From Malaya genurostris (lineage: Eukaryota; Arthropoda; Insecta; Diptera; Culicidae): a stretch of DNA of 64,000 nucleotides. The number at the start of each line of letters is the position of its first letter. Position 1 is the first letter of the stretch. The DNA lies in the NCBI RefSeq assembly GCF_030247185.1, contig NC_080571.1, positions 68,672,172 to 68,736,171 on the forward strand, given 5' to 3'. This document shows positions 9,905-19,720 of this stretch, piece by piece. The translations under genes were made by a program, and so were the position numbers. The notes beneath the pieces are model-generated. The model did no database searches. It worked only from the letters and a program-made list of their open reading frames with translations, and was not told the DNA's origin.

Positions 9905-12900
9905 TTTTCATAAATACGTTTATTTCTTAAGGCAGTTTACATAGGTTTTTCTTCGCCGTAGCATCACTTTTACATAATATTCTTATCCTAATTTAATTCT
10001 AACATAGTCACAACGTTTTGAATTTATTTAAACATATTCTCTTATAGCTTAAATATCATCTTAGGTAACTCGTCATTAATTATGAAATCTACTCGGAAAT
10101 ATTATTTGAACCAAACGATTAACTTCTATAAATTATAAAATAAGCTGTTATTTTCAGATATTTTGTTGATAATTTCATAAACTGTTTCGAGTTTGTTTGT
10201 ATCATTACATAGTTTTTATTCTAATTTAGCTATTGGTTGAACTCATGGACGCAGCTGGGATCAGAACTAAGTCTTAAAAGGGGCCTTTATTAAATTGAAA
10301 CTCCAATTTTCTTTATGAAATGATAAATAAGTTTCATGTATGAAAGGTCACGACAAGCAAGAATGTCTCGAACTGGGATATTGGATAGTCTACCTTGGGT
10401 ACGCAAAGAATTTATTAGTTGAGATCTGACATCACGATACTTCACGCATGTCCAAACGACATGATCAATATCCCGATAACCTTCTCCGCAAGCACAATGA
10501 TTAGTCTCGGAGAGCCCAATTCGAAGGAGATGTGCATCTAACGTGTAGTGATTGGACATGAGTCTGGACATCACACGAATGAAATCCCTACTCACATCCA
10601 GTCCCCTGAACCATGTCTTTGTCGATATTTTCGGAATAATTGAGTGCATCCACCGACCCAGATCATCACTGTCCCAAGAAGCTTGCCAGCTGGCAAGTGT
10701 TCTTTGGCGAGACGAGCTATAGAATTCGTTGAAAGCAATCGGTCGCTCATAAATTTCACCCTCAATAGCACCACGTTTGGCTAAAATATCGGCTCTTTCA
10801 TTGCCAGGAATGGAGCAATGAGCCGGGACCCAGACTATAGTGATTAGATAATTATTGTTCAATATGTCGTTCAGGCACTGTTTTATTTTGCCCAGGAAAA
10901 ACGGTTCAGTCTTGCCAGTCATGTTTGAGCGAATGGCTTCAATTGCACTCAGACTATCTGTGAAGAGGAAATAATGGTTTGGAATTAATGTGACGATTAC
11001 ACTCAAACTATAATGAACTGCTGCTAGCTCTGCTATATAAACAGATGCAGGTTCTTGAAGCCTAAATGAGGCCGAAACATTATTGTTGAACATACCAAAC
11101 CCTGTCGCTTCTTCAATTCGCGATCCGTCCGTGTAAAACATTTTCGCAGAGTCAATATGCCTGAACTTACTTGAAAATATTTTTGGGATTTCCGTCGAGC
11201 GTAGATGATCCGGGATTCCTCGCACTTCGCGCTGCATGGATGTATCGAAAAATAAAGTTGAGTCAGGGGCACTTAGGATGCTGACACGGATAGGAATATA
11301 TCTTGAAGGGTTGATTTCCTGTGACATATGGTTAAAATATACTGTCATGAATTTTGTTTGAGATCGAAGCTCGACTAGTCGTTCGAAATTATTAATTACC
11401 ATGGGATTCAGCACCTCACATCTTATTAGCAGGCGTGATGAAAGCTCCCAAAATCGATCTTTTAATGGAAGAACTCCCGCCAGAACTTCAAGACTCATTG
11501 TATGTGTCGAATGCATGCAGCCTAAGGCAATTCGCAAACAACGGTACTGAATTCGCTCAAGTTTGATAATATGAGAGTTTGCAGCGGAACGAAAACAAAC
11601 GCATCCATATTCCATTACTGAAAGTATCGTTGTTTGATACAATTTTATTAGATCTTGCGGATGAGAACCCCACCAAGATCCTGTTATTGTTCGAAGAAAA
11701 TTTACTCTTTGTTGGCATTTCGTTATCAGATACCTAATGTGTCCTCCCCACGTGCATTTGGAATCGAACCACACCCCGAGGTATTTAAAAGTTAAAACCT
11801 GTTGGATCATTCTTCCCATCATATGGAGCTGAAGCTGCGCGGGATCATGCTTTCTTGAAAAGACGACTAACTCTGTTTTCTCCGCAGAGAATTCGATACA
11901 AAGATGAACAGCCCAAACGGACAAGTTATCTAAGGTATCTTGCAATGGTTTATGCTGATCAATAGCTTTGGGTCCAGTAACTGAAACCACGCCATCAGCT
12001 GTCAATTGTCTTAGTGTACATGGGGTTACTAGACAGCTGTCAATGTCATTCACGTAAAAATTATAAAGGAGCGGACTGAGGCATGAGCCTTGCGGTAGAC
12101 CCATGTAACTAATTCTGAGTGTTGCCAAATCGCCATGTGAAAAATGCATGCGTTTCTCTGACAAAAGGTTGTGCAAATAATTATTTATAACCGCTGGGAG
12201 TCCATGTTGGTGGAGCTTGTCTGAAAGAACATCAATGGAAACTGAATCAAATGCTCCTTTAATGTCTAAAAATACAGATGCCATTTGTTGCTTTTGAGCG
12301 AAGGCAATTTGGATGTCAGACGAAAGTAATGCAAGGCAATCATTCGTCCCTTTATTTCTACGGAAGCCAAACTGAGTATCTGACAACAAACCATTCGTCT
12401 CGACCCTAGTGTCGAGACGTCGTAGAATAATTTTTTCAAACAATTTTCTGATGCAGGACAACATCGCAATGGGTCTATATGAGTTGTGATTGGAAGCTGG
12501 TTTCCCCGGCTTTTTAATAGCGATAACTTTCACTTGCCTCTAGTCAGGTGGAACAATATTTTGCTCGAGAAACTTGTTGAACAATTCCAACAAACGTCTT
12601 TTTGCGAGGTCGGCCAGATTCTTCACCAAGTTGAATTTAATTCTGTCCAACCCATGAGCGTTATTGTTACAAGACATGAGTGCTATGAAAAATTCCATCA
12701 TTGAAAAGGGGCTATCAATGGATCCATTATTTGGAAAAGATTCCCTAATAATTCTATGCGTAGGAACAGAATCTGGACAAACTTTCCTCGCAAAATCAAA
12801 TATCCTTCGGTTCGAGTATTCCTCACTCTCATTTCCCACGTTACGATTCCTCATTCGTCTGGCCGTATTCCGAAGAGTGCTCATTGAGGTTTCTCTTGAC

Positions 12901-13710
12901 AAACCTTCGACAAAATGTCTCCAATAGCTACATTTCTTGAACCGAAGTATGCTCTTGTACTTGATTTCTAAAGTCAAGAATTTTTCTAAATTCTGAGGAG
13001 TTCCTCCTCCTCGTTTTAAAAACGTCTTGAAAGCATTTTGTTTCGCGTGCTTAGCATCTGAGCACTCTTTGTCCCACCAAGGATTTGGAGGTCTTCTGTT
13101 AGACGATGGACCAAGAAATCGTTTGGTTTGTGCTTGTTCAGCGGCCTCCAGAATCGAACAAACGAGGAAGTCATATTCTCAAAGTGGGGGGAGCTCTTCC
13201 ATTGAAGTTAAGACACTTGAAATATTACTTTGGTATTTAATCCAGTCAATATTTTTTGTCAAATCATATGGAATATTAACTGAATTAGCAATGCCTTTGT
13301 TACTGCTAATTGAGATGATGATTGGTAAATGATCGCTATCATGTAAATCAGGAAAAACTTTCCAGGTGCAATCTAGTCGAAATGAAGTCGAGCAAAGAGA
13401 TAGATCTAATGCACTTGGACGTGCAGGAGGTCTTGGGATCCGTGTCATGCTACCCATATTCAGTACCGTCATGCTAAAATTGTCGCAAATATTATATATG
13501 AGAGAATTGAAATCTCCTAAAATCAAACGTGGAGCAAGAATTTTTTTGTTTGAGCTCCTTGGTGTACAAAAATAACTGGATAGCCACGAATTGCTAACAG
13601 TTGATTGGTAGAATCACAAGATGCATTGGCAAAGTTGACATGAAGGCCGTACAACGCTCCTGTTCCGACATCAAACGGAAGCTTCGCCAAACATCCGATT
13701 ACGGACCGTT
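9905..13710 (-). mobile_element. 5'-truncated non-LTR retrotransposon with RT and RNase H (I/LOA type)
   Basis: A minus-strand LINE copy. The 3' untranslated part is about 9905-10289. ORF2 remnants lie at 10290-13560. The sequence loses similarity to an endonuclease upstream of about 13650, so the 5' end and any ORF1 are missing. Having an RNase H domain after the RT and a terminal Cys/His cluster is typical of the I, LOA and related clades. The exact clade cannot be fixed by eye. No target duplication was identified. Confidence 0.88.
10290..13560 (-). pseudogene. LINE ORF2 (endonuclease C-terminus, reverse transcriptase, RNase H)
   Basis: One continuous minus-strand frame broken only by in-frame stops. 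From the upstream end the first recognisable part is the endonuclease C-terminus, with GDFN and later SDHLPI (13179-13526). A TGA follows at about 13176. The pre-RT region (12540-12977) ends in VPPD and a TAG. Then comes a 747-residue open stretch (10290-12533). It holds RT motifs SYRPIAML, TQFGFR, LDIKGAFDSV, LPQGSCLSPLLYN and, in place of the usual Y/FADD, 'LTADGVV', so the catalytic Asp pair is damaged. It also holds RNase H (YTDGSR, ELAAV, TDSLSAIEAI, HCSIPGNERAD) and a C-terminal Cys/His cluster (CACGE...H..WTC). The element would copy its RNA at a nicked genomic site, but this copy is dead. Confidence 0.9.
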
Positions 13711-13991
13711 TTCAAATGTTCACTAATTTTTTTCAACAATGAACAATGTATCTTTAAATTCAATAAATCAGATCTTCTTCAAGTATGTTTGTCTTTTTTG
13801 ACAGCTTGAGAATGAAATTCCAAGATTTTAGTTGCCACCCGTTAATTTGCACCCCTATATAGAAAACAAAAATGTGTTCCATATTAAAAAAATATTTGCC
13901 ACACTCAAAAGGTGTGCGAAGTTCTATTGAAATCGAAACAATTTGATCCTGATTTCACCACCTTTTCTGCTGTAATGTTACTATGAATTTA

Positions 13992-14898
13992 CAGGGTCCG
14001 GCACTCGAAGTGTAACCAACTTCAGACCGCTCGCGCAGCTGACGCACGGGCATCAGCTCTCTAGAAATTTGCTAAATGACAGGTCGGAGTTGTATTGTTT
14101 ACAAGCGCAAGAAAGCATTTTGCCAAAAGTGAACGCGAAAAAAATCTTGACTTGAGAGAGCGAAGGAGTTGCTTCGTTTGGCCGAAAGCGGTCAATTTCC
14201 GAACATTGTATTTTCTGACGAGAAAATTTTTCCAATTGAGCAATTCGTAAACTCTCAAAACGATAGGGTTTACTTGACCGACCGTTCATACGAGAATTTG
14301 AGTCATCGATTGGCCACCAGGAGGCAGCACCCGCAACAGATAATGGTTTGGGCCGCTGTAACCGCAGATGGGGGCTCTCCAATCGTTTTCATCGAGCCTG
14401 GTGTCAAGGTAAATGCGACATATTATCGGGAAAGTATTCTGGAGGTTGCTTTGAAGCCGTGGGCAGACAAACATTTCGGCAGGACTCGGCACCGTCTCAC
14501 AAAGCTCGAGTGAACCAAGAATGGCTGAAAAACAACGTTCCGAACTTCATCACGTCCACACAATTGCTCTCGAATTCACCAGATGCGAATCCAATGGATT
14601 ATTCTCTTTGGGCCATTTTGGAGAGCAAAGTCCGAACTAAAAGATACACCAGTCTCGAGGCGCTGAAAAAAGTTATTGTCCGCGAGTGGGCCTAAATACC
14701 TGCAAGTCACATTCGGCAACTTGCGATTCGTTTTTTGACCGTCTCAAGGCCATAGTCAAGGCAAAAGGTGGTCATATCGAGCAAAAGTGAATTGATTCTG
14801 AGTTTGTATTATTTTTACACATTTTGTACTTTGAATTAAGTAAAAGTAATTTTCCAAATGGCCTTTTTAATTGGTTACACTTCGAGTGCCAGACCCTG
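13992..14898 (+). mobile_element. DD37D mariner-type transposon (maT-like), internally deleted, 907 bp
   Basis: TA dinucleotides at 13990-13991 and 14899-14900 flank terminal inverted repeats. The left end is 'cagggtccggcactcgaagt' and the right end is the reverse complement of 'cagggtctggcactcgaagt'. The match continues to 'gtaaccaa' with a single mismatch overall. Related autonomous elements are about 1.3 kb. Here the segment for the N-terminal DNA-binding part is missing. Confidence 0.9.
14169..14789 (+). pseudogene. DD37D (maT-like) transposase remnant
   Basis: The first frame (14169-14513) carries the first catalytic Asp in FSDEKIF and the block VWAAVTADGGSP. A small deletion and frame change occurs near 14480. 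The next frame (to 14695) carries the second Asp in QDSAPSHKA and the third in NPMDYSLW. Counting residues between the last two acidic positions gives 37, with Asp at the end, hence DD37D. A TAA interrupts the frame at about 14694-14696. The tail then resumes in a different frame and ends KGGHIEQK at about 14789. The paired-like N-terminal domain is absent. Confidence 0.87.
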
Positions 14899-14900
14899 TA

Positions 14901-16413
14901 CAGTATTCAATTAAATTTATAATTTATTTATAAAGAACTATTCCTAGGAATTACATGTTGTTGCGAAGTTAAGACTTGAACCTTGAACCAAAACTAGAGT
15001 GTTTGAGCAGATGGTTTCGGATTTAGAAAATTCTTTTATTACCTGGCCTCACACATCCTGCATACGGCAGTGCGAAGCGCATAACATTTTTCACTACAAC
15101 AATTCGGGCGGAATTTATAAAGCTACCAGGTGATGTTGGCTCATGCAAAAGAAGCGGAATGAGAAAAAAATGTATGATTTATGTTTCGGTACTATATCTG
15201 ATTACATGTGCTGTGAATATAAAAATGTGTTTCGGATATAAAAATGCAGGGGCGAAAAAAAAGCTAACATAGTTAGCCGCTTTCGTTTGGGCTTCTGCAG
15301 TTGCAGGGATTAGCATGAGGCTTGTACAATATTTTCTTGGTTCTACCGTTCACTATGGAACTTGGTCGTTATTTTCAGTTGGATTCTCCGTGTGACGATA
15401 GCGGGCGTTTTTTCCTGGGCTCGAGAAAATAAATAAAACAAACAGTCTTCACAGCAGGCACGAAAACAATCGAGCAAAAAAATGAAAAAAAGTGCCCACA
15501 ATATTTGTTTATTTTTTTTTTAATTCCTGCCATAAAATCTACCGATCGAGAACCGATGGGGGGGGAGGATGCGGACAACATACCGCACAACGTTTGGTGA
15601 ACGTTTAACATATTGCGGTAATAAAATTCATTCCAAATAGAAAATAACTTCCAATTCAGAGAGCGTTCCGGTCGAAGCGAAAATCTATTGAACCAATTCC
15701 ATGGTCCGTCCCAACGCAGAAGCAGCAGGAGCAGACCATTCTAAACAATAAATACCAGCCAGTGGGGGTGAATAAATCCCCGACTAGTTTACGACATCCA
15801 GCAGCTAAAACTGGTAAAACAAAATGAAATGTAGGTCAGCCATCTTCCTCGTCAGTCAGTCAGCCAGTCAGCCAATCGGACATTGCTGTGGTGGTGGTTC
15901 CTTCAGTCATCCCGACAGCGTCTCACTGGCAATCGACAGCTCTGCAACACGGCCACCAACCACCCACGATGACACGTGCTTCACTTTCGAGGCTTTCGAG
16001 CAGCTCTCGTCGGCCGAAAGCTGGAATTAGCAAAACCTAGCAGCAGTTCGCATTCTGCTGTGGGGGTTGAAAATTCTCAAGTCGTTTGGTTTCCCGGCAC
16101 GTTGGTCGGATTATTGTTACGTAAAATTTTCAAATTGGTATGATATATTTGATCCGCTTTGTGTCTGAACATGATGACCGTGTGAATGTGAGAAGAGAAA
16201 GCGGATTTGGGTGGGTTTGTGTGACTGTGTGTGTTGGCTTGTTGACTAAACGTCTCAGCCATCGATCGGGGTGGGATGTTTTCCAGTGCCATTGTGGTGC
16301 TCTATTTTCAGTCCGTAACTGGATTCCACTCCAATCTTGTTCATAGTTTAATCTTCTTTGCACGGCAAAAACACTCAAGTGGAGGTACTCCGTTCTGCTT
16401 TCTTTGCTTGCAG
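14901..16413. other. Intron upstream of the dpr exons
   Basis: Largely single-copy in appearance, especially 15650-16400, with moderate GC. It contains small cag and cagt-type runs ('cagtcagtcagccagtcagcc' style, 15850-15880) and a poly-G stretch at 15557. No upstream coding exon could be supported. The 68 aa ORF at 15824-16030 has no signal peptide or Ig features. Confidence 0.5.
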
Positions 16414-16565
16414 TGCTAAACCTGATCGGTGCCGAGGTGCAATCGTACTGGGAGCAGCCGTACGCTCAGCCTTACTTCGACAATAGCACCAAGCGGGAGG
16501 TGACCGCAACCGTGGGCCAGTCCGCCCTGCTGCACTGTCGGGTGCGAAACCTCGGGGATCGAGCG
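16414..16565 (+). CDS. dpr: dpr-family Ig domain, exon A
   Basis: A coding exon of 152 bp. It follows a pyrimidine-rich acceptor ending in cag (16411-16413) and precedes a gtaag donor (16566-16570). After two leading bases of a split codon it reads LNLIGAEVQSYWEQPYAQPY, then the start of a V-type Ig domain. The first disulfide cysteine is in ALLHCRVRNL and the exon ends NLGDRA, in phase with exon B. Dpr proteins are neuronal cell-surface proteins with two Ig domains that bind DIP proteins in synaptic partner recognition. The YAQPYFDN and TALLHC-like style resembles the dpr4/dpr5 branch, but the paralogue is not certain. The signal peptide and other exons lie outside the window or were not found. 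Confidence 0.93.
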
Positions 16566-16634
16566 GTAAGCATTATGTTCCACTCATATCGAGCCTAACA
16601 GCTCAATTTTACACATCCAATCCATTGCCCACAG

Positions 16635-16845
16635 GTTTCCTGGATTCGGAAGCGTGACCTGCACATTCTGACCGTCGGTATTCTCACCTATACTAACGAC
16701 CAGCGGTTCCAGTCACTGCACACCGAAGGAGGTGACGAGTGGACGCTGCGGATTACGTCGCCGCAGCCCCGGGATTCCGGAACGTACGAGTGTCAAGTGT
16801 CAACGGAGCCGAAAATTTCACAAGCCTTTCGGCTCAATGTTGTGG
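16635..16845 (+). CDS. dpr: dpr-family Ig domain, exon B
   Basis: The exon begins after the acceptor ending acag (16631-16634) and stops at the donor gtaag (16846). It continues exon A without a phase break: VSWIRKRDLHILTVGILTYT, then DQRF, EWTLRI, and the second Ig cysteine in DSGTYECQVSTEP. It ends with FRLNVV plus one base. The core Trp (VSWIR), the DxGxYxC motif and both cysteines of the Ig fold are intact, so the domain appears functional. The 69 bp intron between the two exons is short, unlike the very long flanking introns. The following exon for the second Ig domain is not visible downstream. Confidence 0.94.
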
Positions 16846-17480
16846 GTAAGTGCAAATGATGCGAACAATTCCTTTCATGTCGAGTCGATGGGTGTCCGCA
16901 GTGACGAGCTGTGCCCGGTACAAATGCGTCACATTCCAAAGGTACTCCTATAGGGGCTATGGAGAATATGTAAAATGATAGCCGGTTTTGTGTTTCGCCA
17001 GTTCGCCCGGTATTGTACTGCAGGGACACAACAGTCACACTGCCACCCTATGGACTGACGACTATCTCTGCCGAATAATGTTGAACGATAAAATAATCTA
17101 TCATCAATCAAATCATAAGCGAAAATTTGAAATGCTTCAAGGTTGCTTCCGCAACTGGAAAGAATAAATTTCAAAACAGAGTTTTACAAAATCGATAACA
17201 TGTCACAAACATTATTAAAAGAATTTCTCGGGAAATACGCTGCTGCCTAATTTTGGGTCGAATCCCACCTAAAATCCACTAAAGTACCAATTTAATGGCT
17301 CTAATACGATTACTTTCGTTGCAAATATAGAATAATTTGATTAGCTTTGTCCAATTTTCAAGCCTATCGGGACAAAGGTCGGGAAGTTGTGGGTCTTTAT
17401 CTTTACTAATCTCATACTGCGAAGAGGCAAGAGCTCGGCGTACAGGCTCAAGAGTCCTGCTCGATTCACTTAAAAATTTA
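16846..17480. other. Intron immediately after the dpr exons
   Basis: No gene or recognised element. The first about 200 bases look single-copy. Later sequence is AT-rich and unremarkable. Confidence 0.4.
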
Positions 17481-17496
17481 ACAAACTATACTTGAT

Positions 17497-17660
17497 ATGT
17501 TCTATCATTACAAAATACTAGGAATTCATTGGGATTATTATAAGCGACATAATGTGATTGCATACTTTCGTCAATGTCGTCGTTGTCAAGGTTTCTGCCA
17601 TGGTGCTAAAAACTGTTATATGGACATACGGTGTTTGAACTGTGGTAAATCGCATTACTT
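17497..17660 (+). pseudogene. Fragment of jockey-clade ORF1 (zinc-knuckle region)
   Basis: It reads IHWDYYKRHN, then CRRCQGFCHGAKNC, then RCLNCGKSH. These align with the ORF1 zinc knuckles of the jockey element at 30245-31393, which reads IHWEHYKRHN and CRRCQGFGHGTKNC. Only about 55 codons remain before similarity ends, where the 3' end of the CR1-like element (minus) begins. It is a dead scrap of a related but diverged copy. Confidence 0.85.
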
Positions 17661-18657
17661 ATTTATTTCGTCAAGCGAATGTAGACTTCAATGTAGACTT
17701 AAATGGTTTACAATGTTTACTTAGATACTACGCATTATTTCTACGAATAAGCTGTAATTTCATTTCATTTTTGGACATACAAAGGTCAAGATGTTCGCAA
17801 TATTGATTGTAGTGGCGCATTATACGATTGATTGGGCTATATTTTGCATAATTTGTTCTAGTGTTTTGTTCTTTCTAAAAATAATTTCCTGGTTCGTAAT
17901 TGACGGCTAGGTGTATAAAAATTTAATTGCGATAATAAAGAAGGTGATTGAATGCGTTGAGAAATAATGTCGCTGATAAAATAAAGCATTGCAAAGTCGC
18001 GGCGTTCTTTAAGTGTTTGAATATTGATGAGCATGCAGCGTGCTTCATATGGTGGTAGAGGAAATGCTGTTCAGTTTAATTTACGAAGTGCATATAAAAG
18101 AAATTGTTTTTGAATAGATTCGATGCGTTCTTCGTGAATAATATTGTATGGATTCCATACTAGGCTGCAATATTCACTAATAGGTCTGACATATGTAGTG
18201 TATAATAATTTAATTGTGTATGGGTCCTGAAAGTTATGACTGAAGCGTTTAATAAAGCTCAGCATGCTATTTGCTTTATTGATTATGGTATTGTAGTGTT
18301 CCTCAAAAGTGAGCTTGGAGTCTAAGATTACGCCTAAATCTCGTACAATTTTACATTTTTCTACAAGTTGGTTTTCTAGATGTATGTTTATAGATATAGT
18401 TTCATTTTTTTCTGCTGAAAGTTATTGAGTTACATTTTTTTACATTGAGTTGGAGTAGACTTTTGCAGCACCAAATGTGGAATAGATTGATTTCGTTCTG
18501 GAATATTACAGCGTCGTTGATATTTTTAATTTCCATGAAGAGTTTCATGTCGTCTGCATATATAAGCACTTTCAGATTTTTGAGTATGAAGGAAATGTCA
18601 TTTATATGTAAAATGAAAAGGAGAGGCCCTAAGTGAGAACCCTGAGGTACGCCAGAA

Positions 18658-18670
18658 GTTACATTAATTA
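18658..18670. repeat. Target-site duplication, left copy
   Basis: The 13 bp 'gttacattaatta' is repeated exactly at 19852-19864. It encodes the LINVT segment of the interrupted reverse transcriptase, so it is host-element sequence duplicated on insertion. Confidence 0.88.
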
Positions 18671-18756
18671 ACATGATCAGTATCTAACGGGGAAACAGAT
18701 TGGAAAACCGACATGTGAACACAATGATGTAATGAAAACCGCGAAAATGTTACCGC

Positions 18757-18829
18757 AGAGACGGGACTCGAACCCGTAGCTAACTCCTAACCGGGGAAAT
18801 TGTTTTACCAATTAAACTACCCTGCATAT
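18757..18829 (-). repeat. tRNA-like module, unit 1
   Basis: On the minus strand this runs from 'gcagggtagtttaattggta' to 'cgggttcgagtcccgtctct'. It has an intact A box (tagtttaattgg) and B box (ggttcgagtcc). A six-pair acceptor stem (gcaggg with ctctgc, one G-T), a four-pair D stem and a perfect five-pair T stem can be drawn. The anticodon arm is poor: the residue before the presumed anticodon is C rather than T. It is a tRNA-derived repeat module, not a working tRNA gene. Confidence 0.82.
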
Positions 18830-19303
18830 GAAAACACATGAAGAGAAAGTCCAATTGATTGGACGAAACTAAGCATGCTTCGCTCTACTTAGCCACTACG
18901 GTATTCACTTACAGTCCCGTATCGACGGAAACAAATTCAACAGAAACACATACAATGATCACGAGTCTATTTCTACCCATCTGCTCTTGCCGCACGATAC
19001 TGATTTGAGACTTTTGTTTTTGTCTATTTCGCTATCTACGGGATAACACACGATAGTTTCATCCATCGATTTAATGGATCTCCACTAGTGTGTGGTAGCA
19101 GCAGTGACGATTGTGTGATCTCAAACACAATGGTAAAGGTAGACAAACCTTTTATTGTCCTTCAACGATTTTGTTTTAGGCTTTGTTAAGACGTAAAGCC
19201 GCCTTGAGCTACTTTTAACATGATCAGTATCTAACGGGGAAACAGATTGGAAAACCGACATGTGAACACAATGATGTAATGAAAACCGCGAAAATGTTAC
19301 CGC

Positions 19304-19376
19304 AGAGACGGGACTCGAACCCGTAGCTAACTCCTAACCGGGGAAATTGTTTTACCAATTAAACTACCCTGCAAAT
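19304..19376 (-). repeat. tRNA-like module, unit 2
   Basis: Same module as at 18757-18829 with nearly identical sequence. The flanking base change 'catatg' to 'caaatg' marks the difference from unit 1. Confidence 0.8.
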
Positions 19377-19644
19377 GAAAACACATGAAGAGAAAGTCCA
19401 ATTGATTGGACGAAACTAAGCATGCTTCGCTCTACTTAGCCACTACGGTATTCACTTACAGTCCCGTATCGACGGAAACAAATTCAACAGAAACACATAC
19501 AATGATTTCTGTTGAATTTGTTTCCGTCTGTTGAATTTGTTTCCGTCGATACGGGACTGTAAGTGAATACCGTAGTGGCTAAGTAGAGCGAAGCATGCTT
19601 AGTTTCGTCCAATCAATTGGACTTTCTCTTCATGTGTTTTCATA

Positions 19645-19720
19645 TGCAGGGTAGTTTAATTGGTAAAACAATTTCCCCGGTTAGGAGTTAGCTACGGGTT
19701 CGAGTCCCGTCTCTGCGGTA
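19645..19720 (+). repeat. tRNA-like module, unit 3 (inverted)
   Basis: On the plus strand it starts 'gcagggtagtttaattggta' and contains 'acgggttcgagtcccgtctc'. Both promoter boxes are intact. The units upstream lie in the opposite direction. Confidence 0.82.

Noticed and set aside
10290..12533. A large host gene (747 aa)
   Set aside because: RT, RNase H and the C-terminal zinc cluster identify it as a non-LTR retrotransposon ORF2 continuing upstream past a stop.
14053..14382. Minus-strand ORFs of 65-109 aa
   Set aside because: Shadows of the plus-strand DD37D transposase.
15824..16030. 68 aa ORF as a possible dpr leader exon
   Set aside because: No hydrophobic signal peptide, no donor in phase, and biased by cagt repeats.
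16732..16953. 73 aa plus-strand ORF overlapping the dpr exon
   Set aside because: Wrong frame. The real frame is defined by the Ig motifs and the splice sites.
18757..18829. A genuine tRNA gene on the minus strand
   Set aside because: Promoter boxes and most stems are present, but the anticodon arm is abnormal. The module recurs four times in larger repeated units, so it is a repeat component.
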